DNA from: Chlamydiia bacterium
Lineage (GTDB): Bacteria > Chlamydiota > Chlamydiia > Chlamydiales > SM23-39
Direction: 5' to 3'
NCBI GenBank assembly: GCA_016194825.1
Contig: JACQAR010000046.1
Span: 1 to 6,544 of the forward strand
Length of the DNA: 6,544 bases
Shown: positions 6,330 through 6,544 of the stretch, one piece after another
Position numbering within the stretch: position 1 is the stretch's first letter
How the letters are laid out: every line of letters begins with the position of its first letter
The notes under the pieces: model-generated
What the model saw: only the letters and a program-made list of their open reading frames with translations
What the model was told of the DNA's origin: nothing
The model's database searches: none
Made by a program: the position numbers and the translations under genes

Positions 6330-6544
6330 GCGATAAAAGTGAAAATTCTTCATATATTCTGCAAAAGAAAAAAACGGCTGATTTTTTAGATTTTGGTTTT
6401 AAACATTATCATTATTTTAAAGAGGATTTTTCTAAAAGCCGCGAGTATTTAAATAAAATAGTTAAAATGGAAAGTGTTTCGGCTGTGGTGGTTCAGATGC
6501 CTTTACCTGTGGAAATTAATACCTCTATTCTTAATGTCATATCT
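6311..6544 (+). pseudogene. folD: FolD-like remnant (methylenetetrahydrofolate dehydrogenase/cyclohydrolase), 5'-truncated, runs off the window
   Basis: The frame is open from 6311 to the window end (78 codons) after a TAA at 6308-6310. FolD makes 10-formyl-THF from methylene-THF in one-carbon metabolism. The match begins at SSYILQKKKTADF, aligning with YVASKRKACEEVGF of E. coli FolD with two extra residues; it contains the expected catalytic-type Tyr (6353-6355) and Lys (6365-6367). Further on, SVSAVVVQMPLPVEINTSIL fits the family's GILVQLPLP-x-x-I segment. About 45 N-terminal residues are missing, and no ATG, GTG or TTG lies in frame before 6467. The space where they should be is taken by the inverted-repeat element, and only 16 bases separate that element from the previous gene. 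Base composition is much lower in G+C (55 of 184 bases in 6361-6544) than the other genes. A truncated protein from an unusual start, or an assembly join, cannot be excluded. Confidence 0.6.

Overview
The window looks like chromosome from a member of the Chlamydiales, most likely an environmental (non-Chlamydiaceae) lineage. The main reason is gene order. A SohB/SppA-type S49 protease, polA, coaE, rho and then a small conserved-type hypothetical gene follow each other on one strand, which I recall as the order around CT494-CT490 in Chlamydia trachomatis. Base composition in the genes I sampled is about half G+C, higher than I remember for the best-known chlamydiae, so the exact lineage is left open.

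Bases 1-5255 are a tightly packed + strand operon. The protease gene is cut by the left edge of the window and overlaps polA by 4 bases (ATGA). polA overlaps coaE by 7 bases if coaE starts at its ATG, and coaE overlaps rho by 4 bases (ATGA). The genes cover membrane protein turnover, DNA repair and Okazaki fragment processing, the last step of coenzyme A synthesis, and transcription termination. They look co-transcribed rather than joined in one pathway.

The rho gene is broken. Its N-terminal part (RNA-binding domain, P-loop, catalytic Glu) and its C-terminal part (Walker B, Q-loop, R-loop) lie in different frames. By comparison with E. coli Rho about 40 bases are missing at the join near 4708-4715. 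Because rho is normally single-copy and both halves are otherwise intact, an assembly error is as likely as a real mutation.

Bases 5298-6134 encode an unidentified protein with one N-terminal membrane segment and what looks like a winged-helix fold in the middle.

Bases 6135-6544 are different in character. A 149-base inverted-repeat element (6151-6299, 18-base perfect terminal arms and a strong inner hairpin) resembles a MITE. A perfect 10-bp dyad (6309-6329) follows at once. After that comes an A+T-rich stretch with an open frame running off the right edge that resembles FolD from its catalytic Tyr/Lys region onward but has no N-terminus or start codon. I read it as a 5'-truncated folD remnant next to the element. 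No RNA gene, CRISPR array or convincing promoter was seen.
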